Source: Chitinophaga terrae (ex Kim and Jung 2007) (GTDB taxonomy: Bacteria > Bacteroidota > Bacteroidia > Chitinophagales > Chitinophagaceae). From it: DNA of 64,000 bases. The stretch's first letter is position 1, and the number at the start of each line of letters is the position of its first letter. Of the stretch, positions 1 to 8,314 are shown in pieces. The notes beneath the pieces are model-generated. The model made no database searches. It saw nothing but the letters and a program-made list of their open reading frames with translations, and was not told where the DNA came from. A program made the position numbers and the translations under genes. The stretch is from assembly GCF_900107795.1 (NCBI RefSeq), contig NZ_FNRL01000004.1:1-64000 (forward strand), given 5' to 3'.

Positions 1-150
1 AAGGCTTACCAAATGAACCCGCAAGGGTAAGCGCTTATAATAACGGTTTGATTGATGCTTTCTGTTTGCCGCATTGATTATAGCACTGGGTATTACATCT
101 AATATTTGAGATAATACCGGCTGTCCGGAAAAACTTTTATTTTCGCCCAT
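1..150 (-). CDS. Transposase, IS4-type (DUF4372 N-terminus), cut by window edge
   Basis: Reading leftwards from an ATG at 150 there is an open frame of 50 codons that runs off the window. It begins MGENKSFSGQPVLSQILDVI and continues with a KHQSNRYYKRLPLRVHLVSL-like stretch. This is the pattern of the short N-terminal DUF4372 domain of IS4-family DDE transposases, in which a 'G-Q-P-V-x-x-Q-I-L' opening is followed by a basic 'R-Y-x-K' segment. The catalytic DDE residues lie outside the window, so it cannot be said whether the element is intact. It points away from the aspartate kinase gene. Family assignment comes from remembered sequence pattern only. Confidence 0.7.
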   Translation of the reverse strand, partial: MGENKSFSGQPVLSQILDVIPSAIINAANRKHQSNRYYKRLPLRVHLVSL

Positions 151-188
151 GGTAATTTTAAGTGTGGTAACTCAAACTTACCAAATTG

Positions 189-214
189 GGCGGTTCTTCG
201 GAACTGCCTTTTTT
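189..214 (+). terminator. Hairpin with TTCG loop and T-run
   Basis: GGCGGTTC, loop TTCG, GAACTGCC (one G-T pair), then six T residues. It is oriented to stop rightward transcription, and lies between the transposase start and the aspartate kinase end. It may insulate the IS from outside transcription or end an antisense transcript. Confidence 0.6.
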
Positions 215-273
215 CATCCTAAAACATTATTTTAGTCGGACAATAGTGAAAAAAAATATGAAACTGGATAAAT

Positions 274-1542
274 TTATTTTTTCCAGAGGCGTTGGATCGT
301 GGATCCGGAACGTTGTTCGAGCATCACCTGGTGGCCGTTACTGAGTTCTTCCAGCATAGCCGGCTGGTAATAACGTACAGTGAGCAGTTCCAGCCCTTCA
401 TTATAAGAGATCTTGAATTGCTGGTGCAACGTCTTAATAAGGAGTTCGATCTTTTCGGGGTTATTGTCTATACAGCAGGAAAAGTTAATGGCTCCGTTCT
501 GCATAAGGTTGATCTTGATCTTCAGGCCATGGAAGATCTCGTATATGTCACTGATCTTATCTTCCGTGATAAACGAATAATCTTTAGAGGTAATGGTCAA
601 TAATACCTGGTTCTTTTTCAGTACAATGATAGGAGGCAGTTTCCGGGTATCGGCTTCTTCCCTGATCACGGTGCCTGGAAGGTTTTTGTCGAGAAAACAT
701 TTGACCAGCAGAGGGATCTGCTTGTTCTGTAAAGGTTTGATGGTTTTAGGGTGGATCACCTGCGCGCCATAGTAAGCCATTTCTATCACTTCAGCATAAC
801 TGATCTCGGGGATATTGACCGTGTTAGGAAACAACTTCGGATCAGCATTTTTTAATCCTTCTACATCTTTCCAGATGGTCTGGCTTTCGGCATCCAGCAT
901 ATTGGCAAAAACTGCAGCTGAGTAGTCGCTGCCTTCACGACCCAATGTCACGCTCTCGTTCTGGTCAGTACTGCCTATAAAGCCCTGTGTAATAACGATA
1001 TTGGTTTTATTAAACAGCGGAACAACTTTCTCCGTTACCTGTTTCTGGGTATATACCCAGTCGATGTTTGCATCACGGAAGTTGTCGTCGGTTCTGAAAA
1101 CATCTCTTACATCCAGCCATTCGTTGTTCAGTCCTATCGTGTTGAAATAGGCGCTCACGATGGCGGTACTTAAAAGCTCGCCTAAACTTACCAGCTGATC
1201 GTAGTAATAGTCGTAGGTCCGCATCGGCTTTTCGCCAAGGGTCCATTCAGCTTCTGTAAAGAACTGCTGCAGTTGCTGGAATACAGGATGTTCGGTTGTA
1301 CCTAACAAGCCTTCCGCTACACGGAGATGACCCTGTTCAATATTAAATAACAACTGTGCGGCGATTTCCTTTTTCCTTAAATAAAAATTCTCGGCTACCT
1401 TTTCCAACTCATTGGTTGTTTTAGCCATGGCTGATATAACGATCAGCAGTTTTTCATCGGGAAACGACTGTACGATCTGACCTACCTGCCGGATACGTTC
1501 AATGCTTTCTAAACTTGCACCACCAAACTTGAAAACCTTCAT
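274..1542 (-). CDS. lysC: Aspartate kinase (monofunctional)
   Basis: Phosphorylates L-aspartate to aspartyl-4-phosphate, the first step towards lysine, threonine and methionine. The 422-residue product opens with the amino-acid kinase motif KFGGAS (residues 5-10) and carries TLGREGSDYSA at 199-209, the substrate and nucleotide loop of aspartokinases. The C-terminal third (from about 305) is the regulatory ACT-like region, which is somewhat short, as is usual for single-domain Bacteroidetes enzymes. No homoserine dehydrogenase or DapA is fused or adjacent. The gene stands alone, convergent with the IS and divergent from fbp, with 139 bp in between. The start is the ATG just before the KVFKFGG strand. 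Cytoplasmic. Confidence 0.92.
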   Translation of the reverse strand: MKVFKFGGASLESIERIRQVGQIVQSFPDEKLLIVISAMAKTTNELEKVAENFYLRKKEIAAQLLFNIEQGHLRVAEGLLGTTEHPVFQQLQQFFTEAEWTLGEKPMRTYDYYYDQLVSLGELLSTAIVSAYFNTIGLNNEWLDVRDVFRTDDNFRDANIDWVYTQKQVTEKVVPLFNKTNIVITQGFIGSTDQNESVTLGREGSDYSAAVFANMLDAESQTIWKDVEGLKNADPKLFPNTVNIPEISYAEVIEMAYYGAQVIHPKTIKPLQNKQIPLLVKCFLDKNLPGTVIREEADTRKLPPIIVLKKNQVLLTITSKDYSFITEDKISDIYEIFHGLKIKINLMQNGAINFSCCIDNNPEKIELLIKTLHQQFKISYNEGLELLTVRYYQPAMLEELSNGHQVMLEQRSGSTIQRLWKK

Positions 1543-1681
1543 ATGATAGTTTGTCTTCTATAAAAAAATATTCGGCAAAGTACGGCAAGTTTAGAATTGT
1601 TTTAAAATCTGTTTACGGATAAATGACAGTTTTATTAAAGTAAGCCCTTTTGGCTTAATTTCGTCCGCACAAGCTAACGTT

Positions 1682-2692
1682 ATGAATCTTAAGCAAAAAG
1701 TAATGACCCTGGACGAGTTCACCATCCAGGAGCTACGCAATTATCCCGGCGCTACCGGTCAATTGTCAGGTCTGCTGCGCGACATAGGTCTTGCTGCCAA
1801 ACGTGTGAATGTAGAAGTAAATAAAGCAGGTATTGCCGATATTCTCGGTGAAGCAGGAAAAACCAACGTACAGGGCGAATCTGTAAAGAAATTAGATGAA
1901 TTTGCCAACCAGCAATTTATTAACTCACTGGAAACCAGTATTTACTGTTGCGGCGTTGCCTCCGAAGAAGAAGAAAACTTCATCGCTTTCACTGATGAGC
2001 ATTCCATGAAATCAAAATACGTAGTGTTGATGGACCCACTGGATGGTTCCAGCAATATCGACGTAAACGTATCCATAGGTACTATTTTCTCTGTATATCG
2101 CCGCCTTTCACCGGAAGGCTCACCATGCGAACTGGAAGATTTCCTCCAGCCAGGCACCCAGCAGATCGCTGCAGGCTATATCATCTATGGTTCTTCAACC
2201 ATGATGGTATATGCCACCAGGAGAAGCGTTCAGGGCTTCACCCTCGACCCGTCGATCGGTGAGTTCTGCCTCTCGCACCCTAACCTGAAATGCCCGGTGG
2301 AAAGCGATATCTTCTCCGTCAACGTAGGGTATTACCATCTTTACGATGCCAAAACCCGTAAATCAATAGATCATTTCATGGCCAGGAACGAGAACGACAG
2401 GGTATACCGCCATCGCTTCGTCGGCTGCATGGTAGCCGAAATACACCGTACCCTTATCCAGGGCGGTATATTCATGTACCCTGCCTTCGGCAAATATGTA
2501 GCCGGCCGGTTAAGGCTTTGCTACGAATGCAACCCTATGTCGTTCATTATGGAAAAGGCAGGGGGAGTAGCCATGGCTAACGGTAAACAAAGATTACTGG
2601 AATTAAAGCCAGCCCAGTTGCATCAGCGTGTACCTATTTTTATAGGCTCCCGCAAAATGATGGAAACGTGGCAGCATATAGTGAATGAATAA
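1682..2692 (+). CDS. fbp: Fructose-1,6-bisphosphatase class I
   Basis: Hydrolyses fructose 1,6-bisphosphate to fructose 6-phosphate in gluconeogenesis. At 336 residues it matches the usual length of class I FBPases. The metal-binding signature DPLDGSSN is at 118-125, preceded by an acidic EEEENF loop, and the C-terminal substrate segment KYVAGRLRLCYECNP is recognisable. The gene is monocistronic, transcribed away from lysC and closed by a strong hairpin 20 bp after the stop. ATG start with no Shine-Dalgarno sequence, as is normal in Bacteroidetes. Identification is secure. Confidence 0.96.
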   Translation: MNLKQKVMTLDEFTIQELRNYPGATGQLSGLLRDIGLAAKRVNVEVNKAGIADILGEAGKTNVQGESVKKLDEFANQQFINSLETSIYCCGVASEEEENFIAFTDEHSMKSKYVVLMDPLDGSSNIDVNVSIGTIFSVYRRLSPEGSPCELEDFLQPGTQQIAAGYIIYGSSTMMVYATRRSVQGFTLDPSIGEFCLSHPNLKCPVESDIFSVNVGYYHLYDAKTRKSIDHFMARNENDRVYRHRFVGCMVAEIHRTLIQGGIFMYPAFGKYVAGRLRLCYECNPMSFIMEKAGGVAMANGKQRLLELKPAQLHQRVPIFIGSRKMMETWQHIVNE

Positions 2693-2710
2693 TGTTCTCT
2701 TTCAGGGATA

Positions 2711-2748
2711 AAAAAAGACGCAGGAAAAGATTTTTTCCGCGTCTTTTT
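2711..2748 (+). terminator. Terminator of fbp
   Basis: AAAAAGACGC, bulged A, GGAAAA pairs with TTTTCC-GCGTCTTTTT, and ends in a T-run. Its symmetrical A/T flanks could work in both directions, but only fbp ends here. Confidence 0.85.
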
Positions 2749-2847
2749 CGTTTATAGTAAAAGTGGTACAACACTTGATAAACCTGGCCCGATTTTATAC
2801 GTCTCTATACTAAACGCTTTTTATTTCAATTATTAACCAGTTATTCT

Positions 2848-3339
2848 ATGTTCATTTTGAGGAACCGCAGGATTTTAGTTTTGTTTATGGCAATTTTTAC
2901 AGTATTCCAGGCCAGCGCCTGCTCCCGTGCCACAACGCCCCGCGACAGCAGCAATTCAGCCCGGGGAAGCCTGGAAGAACAGATCCTTTATTATACCAAC
3001 AAGTTCCGTCAGTCGAAAGGCCTGAAGCCCCTGCAACTGGATGCTGCCATCAGCGCCCAGGCCCGCAATCATAGTAAAGACATGGCCAGCGGCCGCACAG
3101 GATTCGGTCACGAAGGGTTCGAGGAAAGAGTGGCTACCATCTCCAAAACCAAAGGACGCGTAGCCGGTGCAGCGGAAAATGTGGCCTATGGCACCTTAGA
3201 CGCCGAAGCAGTGGTAAACGGATGGATCAAAAGCCCGGGACACCGCAAAAACATGCTGGGAGATTATAACCTGATCGGCATCGGGGCGGCAGATAAAGGG
3301 AGGATCACCTTTTTTACACAGGTATTTATCAAGCAATAA
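2848..3339 (+). CDS. CAP/SCP-domain (CRISP, PR-1-like) exported protein
   Basis: 163 residues. The N-terminus has a basic stretch, a hydrophobic core (about 9-22) and Cys25 in the context QASAC, so it is probably a lipoprotein, although the lipobox is weak at -3. Residues 43-160 form a CAP domain: HSKDM at 75-79, AAEN at 108-111 and GHRKNML at 131-137 are the family's conserved histidine and helix motifs. Bacterial CAP proteins are small secreted or surface proteins of largely unknown function; no enzymatic role can be claimed. Monocistronic with its own terminator. Confidence 0.88.
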   Translation: MFILRNRRILVLFMAIFTVFQASACSRATTPRDSSNSARGSLEEQILYYTNKFRQSKGLKPLQLDAAISAQARNHSKDMASGRTGFGHEGFEERVATISKTKGRVAGAAENVAYGTLDAEAVVNGWIKSPGHRKNMLGDYNLIGIGAADKGRITFFTQVFIKQ

Positions 3340-3362
3340 CTGTTATCGTAAATATTGAGAAG

Positions 3363-3397
3363 AGGGATGTTTCAGGAACTTTGAAGCATCCCTTTTT
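3363..3397 (+). terminator. Terminator after CAP-domain gene
   Basis: AGGGATG-T-TTCA pairs with TGAA-G-CATCCCT around a short loop and is followed by five T residues. Confidence 0.8.
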
Positions 3398-3477
3398 CGT
3401 GCCCCGCCAGGCAACAGTCGCAGATTTTCTGTATCTGCCCGCTATTTACTAACCGCATAATTATGTAACTTGGCCCC

Positions 3478-4242
3478 ATGGAAAAGAAAAAGATCATAGA
3501 GGTAGAGAATCTGGTTAAAAAGTATGGCGATTTCACCGCTGTAAAAGGAATCAGCTTTGACGTGTTCGAAGGCGAAATATTCGGGCTTCTCGGGCCTAAC
3601 GGAGCCGGAAAATCAACAACCCTGGAGATTATAGAAACCCTTAGGGAAAAAACCTCGGGAAAAGTAGTGGTAGGAGGTTATGATCTGGATAAATCACCGA
3701 ACGATATCAAAAAGATCATTGGCGTACAGTTGCAAAGTTCAGGCTATTACCCGGGCCTCAACCTGATAGAACTCATCGAAATGTTCGGAGGCCTGTACAA
3801 CCAACCCGTAAAGCCATTGCAGCTGCTGGGGATGTTCAACCTGGAAGATAAGGCCAAAGCCCAGTATAAAGAACTTTCGGGAGGTCAGAAACAGCGGTTT
3901 TCCATCGCTACCACCCTGATCAACAAACCTCAGATCATATTCTTGGATGAACCAACCACAGGTCTGGACCCCCAGGCCCGCCGCAATCTGTGGGACCTGA
4001 TACAGGAAGTCCGTAACCAGGGAACTACTGTGGTGATCACCACGCACTATATGGACGAAGCAGAATTCCTGTGCAACCGTTGCGCCATCGTCGATAGCGG
4101 CCGTATCATCGCCATCGATTCTCCCGACGCCCTGATAGACAAACTGGTTTCTTCAGGTTTTGAAAGAAAGAAAGAAGTGAAGAAGGCAAACCTGGAAGAT
4201 GTATTCATTCACCTCACCGGTAAAGAGCTGCGGGAAGAATAA
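3478..4242 (+). CDS. ABC transporter ATP-binding protein (ABC-2 type), no permease nearby
   Basis: 254-residue nucleotide-binding subunit with Walker A GPNGAGKST at 39-47, signature LSGGQ at 133-137, Walker B IIFLDEPT at 153-160 and the switch histidine in ITTHYMDEAE. The sequence is closest in style to the DrrA/CcmA-like ATPases that drive ABC-2 exporters. Such genes normally sit directly before the membrane subunit. Here the next gene, 12 bp downstream, is a DinB-family protein and no ABC-2 permease occurs anywhere in the window, so the partner must be encoded elsewhere. The C-terminal tail is short (ends about 80 residues after the D-loop). Cytoplasmic, membrane-associated. Substrate unknown. 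Confidence 0.9.
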   Translation: MEKKKIIEVENLVKKYGDFTAVKGISFDVFEGEIFGLLGPNGAGKSTTLEIIETLREKTSGKVVVGGYDLDKSPNDIKKIIGVQLQSSGYYPGLNLIELIEMFGGLYNQPVKPLQLLGMFNLEDKAKAQYKELSGGQKQRFSIATTLINKPQIIFLDEPTTGLDPQARRNLWDLIQEVRNQGTTVVITTHYMDEAEFLCNRCAIVDSGRIIAIDSPDALIDKLVSSGFERKKEVKKANLEDVFIHLTGKELREE

Positions 4243-4253
4243 ACTCCGCTTTT

Positions 4254-4781
4254 ATGGAAGAATTGCAATACCCGATAGGCAGGTTCAATCCTCCCGCTAC
4301 GATCACAGACGCCCAGTTAAGAAAGTATATTGATGACATCCGTTACCTTCCTCAACTGGTTGAATTAGCCGTGCAGAACATGGACGAATACCAGCTGCAA
4401 ACCCCTTACAGGCCGGGTGGCTGGACAGTAGCGCAGGTAATACATCATTTAGCCGATAGTCATATGAATGCGGTAGTGAGGATGAAACTGGCCTTAACAG
4501 AAAACAATCCTGTTATCAAACCGTACGACGAACAGGCCTGGGCTACATTGCCTGATGTCGCCAACACGCCCGTCAATGTTTCCATTACACTGCTTTATGC
4601 TTTGCATAACCGCTGGGTGAAATTACTGGAACACCTGGAGGCCGACGACTGGAATAAAACCTTCTATCATCCCGGCAGCGGCATCACCTACGATATGCGG
4701 CTGCTTGCCGCTACCTATTCCTGGCACGGGCTTCATCACCTGGAACATATTTTACGTTTAAAAGAAAGAATGGGGTGGTAA
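4254..4781 (+). CDS. DinB-family thiol transferase, YfiT/BstA-like
   Basis: 175 residues with the four-helix DinB/YfiT fold pattern: GGWTVAQVIHHLADSH (55-70) supplies the first metal histidine, and the C-terminal SWHGLHHLEHI (156-166) supplies the others. In Bacillus the YfiT-type member BstA transfers bacillithiol to electrophiles, and the opening 'YPIGRFxPP' is shared with that subgroup. The bacillithiol deacetylase BshB1 is encoded 16 kb downstream, which supports this reading. Translated 12 bp after the ABC ATPase and 17 bp before the Nudix gene, so probably co-transcribed with both. An alternative is a general metal-dependent hydrolase of the same fold. Confidence 0.82.
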   Translation: MEELQYPIGRFNPPATITDAQLRKYIDDIRYLPQLVELAVQNMDEYQLQTPYRPGGWTVAQVIHHLADSHMNAVVRMKLALTENNPVIKPYDEQAWATLPDVANTPVNVSITLLYALHNRWVKLLEHLEADDWNKTFYHPGSGITYDMRLLAATYSWHGLHHLEHILRLKERMGW

Positions 4782-4797
4782 CACTCCGGGAACTATT

Positions 4798-5358
4798 ATG
4801 AGCAATATGGATTGGAAGACGCTCTCGTCAGAGTATCTGTTTAAAGACGATTGGTTAACTGCCAGGGTCGATACCTGCGAAACGCCGGCAGGAAAAATTG
4901 TATCTCCCTATTATGTCCTGGAATATCGTAACTGGGTAAACGGAGTCGCTATCCGTGAAGATGGGATGGTGATCATGATCAGGCAGTTCCGCCAGGGAAT
5001 CGGCAAAACGTTATTAGAGATCCCCGGCGGTACCATGGATGAATCAGATCCTTCTCCTTTGTTTGCGATGCAACGCGAAATGCTGGAAGAAACCGGGTAC
5101 GAGTTCAGGAACTGGATATCTTTAGGGAAGATAGCTCCTAATCCCGCATCCAGCAATAATTACACGCACATGTTCCTTGCAACGGGCGGCGTAAAGGTGA
5201 GGGAACAGCAGTTAGATCATAATGAAGATATCGAAGTTGTATTGATGTCGATAGACGAATTGCAACAACTGGTACTCGAAAATAAGCTGGAGCAAAGCCT
5301 GCATGTTACCTGCATATTTTATGCGCTGATGCATTTAGGCAGGCTGAAGATGCAATAA
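4798..5358 (+). CDS. NUDIX hydrolase, ADP-sugar pyrophosphatase-like
   Basis: 186 residues. The Nudix box lies at about 77-101: GGTMDESD, a seven-residue stretch, then REMLEETGY with the metal-binding glutamates E97/E98. The first conserved box glutamate is off register by one residue because the loop after GG is one residue longer than the standard spacing, a variant I believe is usual in related Bacteroidetes proteins. Overall length and the preceding RQFRQGIGKTLLEIPGG resemble ADP-ribose/ADP-sugar pyrophosphatases that cleave nucleoside diphosphate sugars. Last gene of the ABC ATPase-DinB-Nudix group; its stop is 2 bp from the convergent folC stop. Confidence 0.86.
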   Translation: MSNMDWKTLSSEYLFKDDWLTARVDTCETPAGKIVSPYYVLEYRNWVNGVAIREDGMVIMIRQFRQGIGKTLLEIPGGTMDESDPSPLFAMQREMLEETGYEFRNWISLGKIAPNPASSNNYTHMFLATGGVKVREQQLDHNEDIEVVLMSIDELQQLVLENKLEQSLHVTCIFYALMHLGRLKMQ

Positions 5359-5360
5359 TC

Positions 5361-6650
5361 TTACATCACTTCCGCTACCACGAAAAAGCTGCCGCATACC
5401 AGTATCATATCATCTTTTTGTGCATGTTGCCTGGCGCTGTGCAGGGCCGCCTGTACGGAAGGATAGGCATGACCGTTCAAGCCTTGTGCTGCACCCATTT
5501 CGGCCAGCGCCACTTCATCCAGCGCCCTTGGGATCTGCGCTTTGCAAAAGTAATAATGCGCTGTTTTAGGGAACAACGGCAATACCTGTTCTACCTCCTT
5601 ATCTTTCACAAACCCTACTACAATATGCAACTGCTGGAAGTTCTGATGCCTCAGCTGTTCCATAATTTCACGGATGCCTGCTTCGTTATGCCCCACATCC
5701 AGTACGGTTAAAGGATGTTGGTCTATGATTTCCCAACGGCCCCTGAGCCCGGTAAGTTTCCTGACGTGCGAAAGCGCTGCAGCCACATCTTCCCAACTTA
5801 ATTTCCAGCCTTTGCGTTGCATTACTTTTACCGCTGCCAGTACTCCCATCAGGTTCTTTTCCTGGTATTGCCCGCTGAGGTCAAGTTTAAAGGTACGCAT
5901 CTGCTGTTCCGCCCGGTCGAGTATCTGAACATCGAGATGGGTATTATGAATGGCGCTTTGCGCCTCCATCCATTCCTGGTCTGCAAACTGTATATCAGCC
6001 TGCATTTCAGAAGCCTTCTGTATAAATACATCGGCAACTTCCGACTGCGTTTCACTGATCACAACAGGAACGCCTGGTTTGATGATGCCTGCTTTTTCCG
6101 CAGCGATCAAAGGCAGGGTATCGCCCAGGATATGTTTATGATCATAACTGATATTCGTGATGAGAGAGAGTTCAGGGGTGATCACGTTGGTGCTGTCGAG
6201 CCGTCCTCCAAGCCCCACCTCAACGATAGCAATATCTACCTGCTCCTGCTGGAAATAGGTGAAAGCCATTGCCACGGTCAGTTCAAAGAAAGAAGGTTTT
6301 ATCTCTTCAATCGCTCCCTTCATTTCTTCTGTAAACCGGATCACAAAATCTTCAGGTACCATTTCACCATTTACCCTGATCCTTTCCCGGAAATCGAGCA
6401 GGTGAGGGGAAGTATATAAACCGGTTTTATAGCCTGCCTGCTGGAAAATAGCTGCCAGCATGTTGCTGGAAGAGCCTTTGCCATTGGTGCCTGCTATATG
6501 GATTGATTTAAAGCTTTTATGCGGTTGGTTTAACCGATCCAGCAGGTTGAGGGTATTGTGAAGATCGGTTTTATAGGCGCTGGCGCCTACTTTGGTGAAC
6601 ATTGGTAACTGAGCGAACAGGTAGTCGATCGTTTCTTTGTAAGAAGCCAT
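5361..6650 (-). CDS. folC: Folylpolyglutamate synthase / dihydrofolate synthase
   Basis: Adds L-glutamate to dihydropteroate or tetrahydrofolate in an ATP-dependent Mur-ligase-type reaction. The 429-residue product has the P-loop AGTNGKGSSS at 53-62, the Omega-loop region after it, VEVGLGGRLDSTN and the HKHILGDTLPLIAAEKAGI segment typical of FolC, and a C-terminal Mur-ligase domain with LDVGHNEAG. Convergent with the Nudix gene, with only 2 bp between stops. It follows the DUF5723 gene by 21 bp on the same strand and may be read through from it. Cytoplasmic; identification secure. Confidence 0.94.
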   Translation of the reverse strand: MASYKETIDYLFAQLPMFTKVGASAYKTDLHNTLNLLDRLNQPHKSFKSIHIAGTNGKGSSSNMLAAIFQQAGYKTGLYTSPHLLDFRERIRVNGEMVPEDFVIRFTEEMKGAIEEIKPSFFELTVAMAFTYFQQEQVDIAIVEVGLGGRLDSTNVITPELSLITNISYDHKHILGDTLPLIAAEKAGIIKPGVPVVISETQSEVADVFIQKASEMQADIQFADQEWMEAQSAIHNTHLDVQILDRAEQQMRTFKLDLSGQYQEKNLMGVLAAVKVMQRKGWKLSWEDVAAALSHVRKLTGLRGRWEIIDQHPLTVLDVGHNEAGIREIMEQLRHQNFQQLHIVVGFVKDKEVEQVLPLFPKTAHYYFCKAQIPRALDEVALAEMGAAQGLNGHAYPSVQAALHSARQHAQKDDMILVCGSFFVVAEVM

Positions 6651-6671
6651 ATAGGAAAATTACAACTGTAC

Positions 6672-8144
6672 TTAGTAATTGTTCACAGGGCAGCCGACTT
6701 GTCGTTTTCGCATTCTGAAAATACCACCTCCGTTAGCATCGCCCCGGTCGAACATATTTGAATTCAATCGCAAAGCTACGAAAGCCGCACCATGATCGAT
6801 ATGTTTTTCAAATAAGTTGGTAAAAAGAGAAGAAGCACCGAAAACAACCGGCCCTATACGAACGGCGGCGCCCACATCTGCCTGCCCGTTGCGGTTGATG
6901 GTGAACGGAAGGTAAGCGCCTATAAGACTGGTTTCATAACGGGGAGTAATGTTGAACTGGGTAAGGGCATGCGATTTGGTGATGTCGCGCTGGCCCCCGG
7001 TTAATGCTATAACGGCATTTACGCCAACAAAGAAGGTGTTGTTAATATTGTAATCGCCCATCAGGTTCATGGCTGCCGGCAACGTCATATCAAAAGTTTT
7101 TTCGCTGGCCATGGGAGTGAAATAACTATTCAGGCGGGTAGAGTATTGTTTCAGGCTTTCGTTTTTCTTATAGGTAAGTTCTTTCGGGTCTATGTCGGCC
7201 CTTTGCAGGTTCAGGTCTGCATTGAATTCTCCCTTTGTATAACGTATCCTGCCCAGGTCAGTAAACGAAACGCCTAAACGAAATTGATAATCGTCGGCGT
7301 CTGAGCTTTCATATGCGCCGAAACCGCCGTTATCAGGCCTGTATTCATATACCAGGCCTATATCTGCACCCAGCCCGTTGTTTTGGAACAGGCGTATGTT
7401 GCTGAGGGTATTGTTCTGCCAGTGGTCAAGTTCTTCGCTGTAACCGTAATAAAGCGTTCCGCTGGTGATGGAAGCGTTCCTTGAGTTGGTGGCTTCAAAG
7501 TTGGCGTTTTTTACGGTAGCATATCCTGCTGCCACGCCGCTCAGCAACTTGAGAGTGATACCGGCTTTCCAGCGGCTGTTATATCCCTGTTTGATCACCC
7601 GTGCATAGCTGAGGCCCATTTCATGCCAGACATGCGCACCTACGCCAACCTGGGGGATAGAGAGGCTGGTGCCATTGAAACTTGGATTAGGAAAATTAAC
7701 TCCAAAGAAATTGGCCAGCTGGGTAGAGAGGTTGCCTCCGCTGCTGCTGCTTCTCATCCGCCACACAAAAGAAACGGATTGTTTATCATCGATGGCATAT
7801 AAAAAAGAAGGCAATACTATTTCAGCCATTTCCCATGCGTTTTGCCTCCTGTTGGCGCCCTGGTCAAGGAAGTAATCCCTGTTCAGCCGCATGGTGTCGG
7901 GCGGGTTAAACAATACAGATTTAGGAACGCTGACGTAGGTATTGCCCGCGTTAACATCCACTCCAATAATATTCAGATCCCATTTATAGCGATAACCTGC
8001 TGCGGTTGCCGGGTTGGAAAAGACGCCATAGATACCTGCATAATTGCTGGTGTTATAGCCGGTGAAGCTTTGAGCCAGTGAAACATTGGCCAACAGTAGC
8101 AGCACTGCTGCGTAGGAAAAGATACGGTTAAGTTTTACAGTCAT
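6672..8144 (-). CDS. DUF5723 family outer-membrane protein
   Basis: About 490 residues from the ATG at 8144, where the product begins MTVKLNRIFSYAAVLLLLAN with a clean signal peptide ending near LAQ; an upstream ATG at 8213 would place 23 residues before it and bury the signal. After cleavage the chain reads SFTGYNTSNYAGIYGVFSNPATAAG, an 'outer-membrane protein lists its nonspecific folded strands' opening typical of FadL-like barrels of Bacteroidetes, followed by many alternating aromatic/hydrophobic beta strands. I assign it to DUF5723 from memory of this opening. Function unknown; possibly a transport or structural barrel. Lies upstream of folC. Confidence 0.72.
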   Translation of the reverse strand: MTVKLNRIFSYAAVLLLLANVSLAQSFTGYNTSNYAGIYGVFSNPATAAGYRYKWDLNIIGVDVNAGNTYVSVPKSVLFNPPDTMRLNRDYFLDQGANRRQNAWEMAEIVLPSFLYAIDDKQSVSFVWRMRSSSSGGNLSTQLANFFGVNFPNPSFNGTSLSIPQVGVGAHVWHEMGLSYARVIKQGYNSRWKAGITLKLLSGVAAGYATVKNANFEATNSRNASITSGTLYYGYSEELDHWQNNTLSNIRLFQNNGLGADIGLVYEYRPDNGGFGAYESSDADDYQFRLGVSFTDLGRIRYTKGEFNADLNLQRADIDPKELTYKKNESLKQYSTRLNSYFTPMASEKTFDMTLPAAMNLMGDYNINNTFFVGVNAVIALTGGQRDITKSHALTQFNITPRYETSLIGAYLPFTINRNGQADVGAAVRIGPVVFGASSLFTNLFEKHIDHGAAFVALRLNSNMFDRGDANGGGIFRMRKRQVGCPVNNY

Positions 8145-8314
8145 CGTTGGCGATAAAAAACAGGTTTCTCGTAAATGCACGCGAAGTTGATACCCGATCA
8201 TGCTCGAACTCATAGGTATGTAGGATCTAGGATAAAAAAAGTATTGGCATTAGCTCAGGTAGCACAATGTTCGACACTCTCCATTCCCGGAATACCCGGA
8301 TGCTGCTGCTAGTT

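Larger units (their letters stand above)
1..250 (-). mobile_element. Insertion sequence, one end only; right boundary uncertain
   Basis: The transposase start at 150 implies that an IS end lies between 150 and the aspartate kinase stop at 274. The stretch TTAGTCGGACAATAGTG at about 233-249 could be the terminal inverted repeat, but the opposite end and any target duplication are outside the window, so the boundary is a guess. Confidence 0.35.

Noticed and set aside
5817-6419. 200-codon frame opposite folC
   Set aside because: Antisense shadow of a highly conserved gene; no signal peptide or domain.
8250-8285. tRNA-like stretch TTAGCTCAGGTAGCACA followed by TTCGAC
   Set aside because: It has a D-arm-like and a T-loop-like sequence but no acceptor or anticodon stem can be formed in the right spacing; it is a chance match between two genes.
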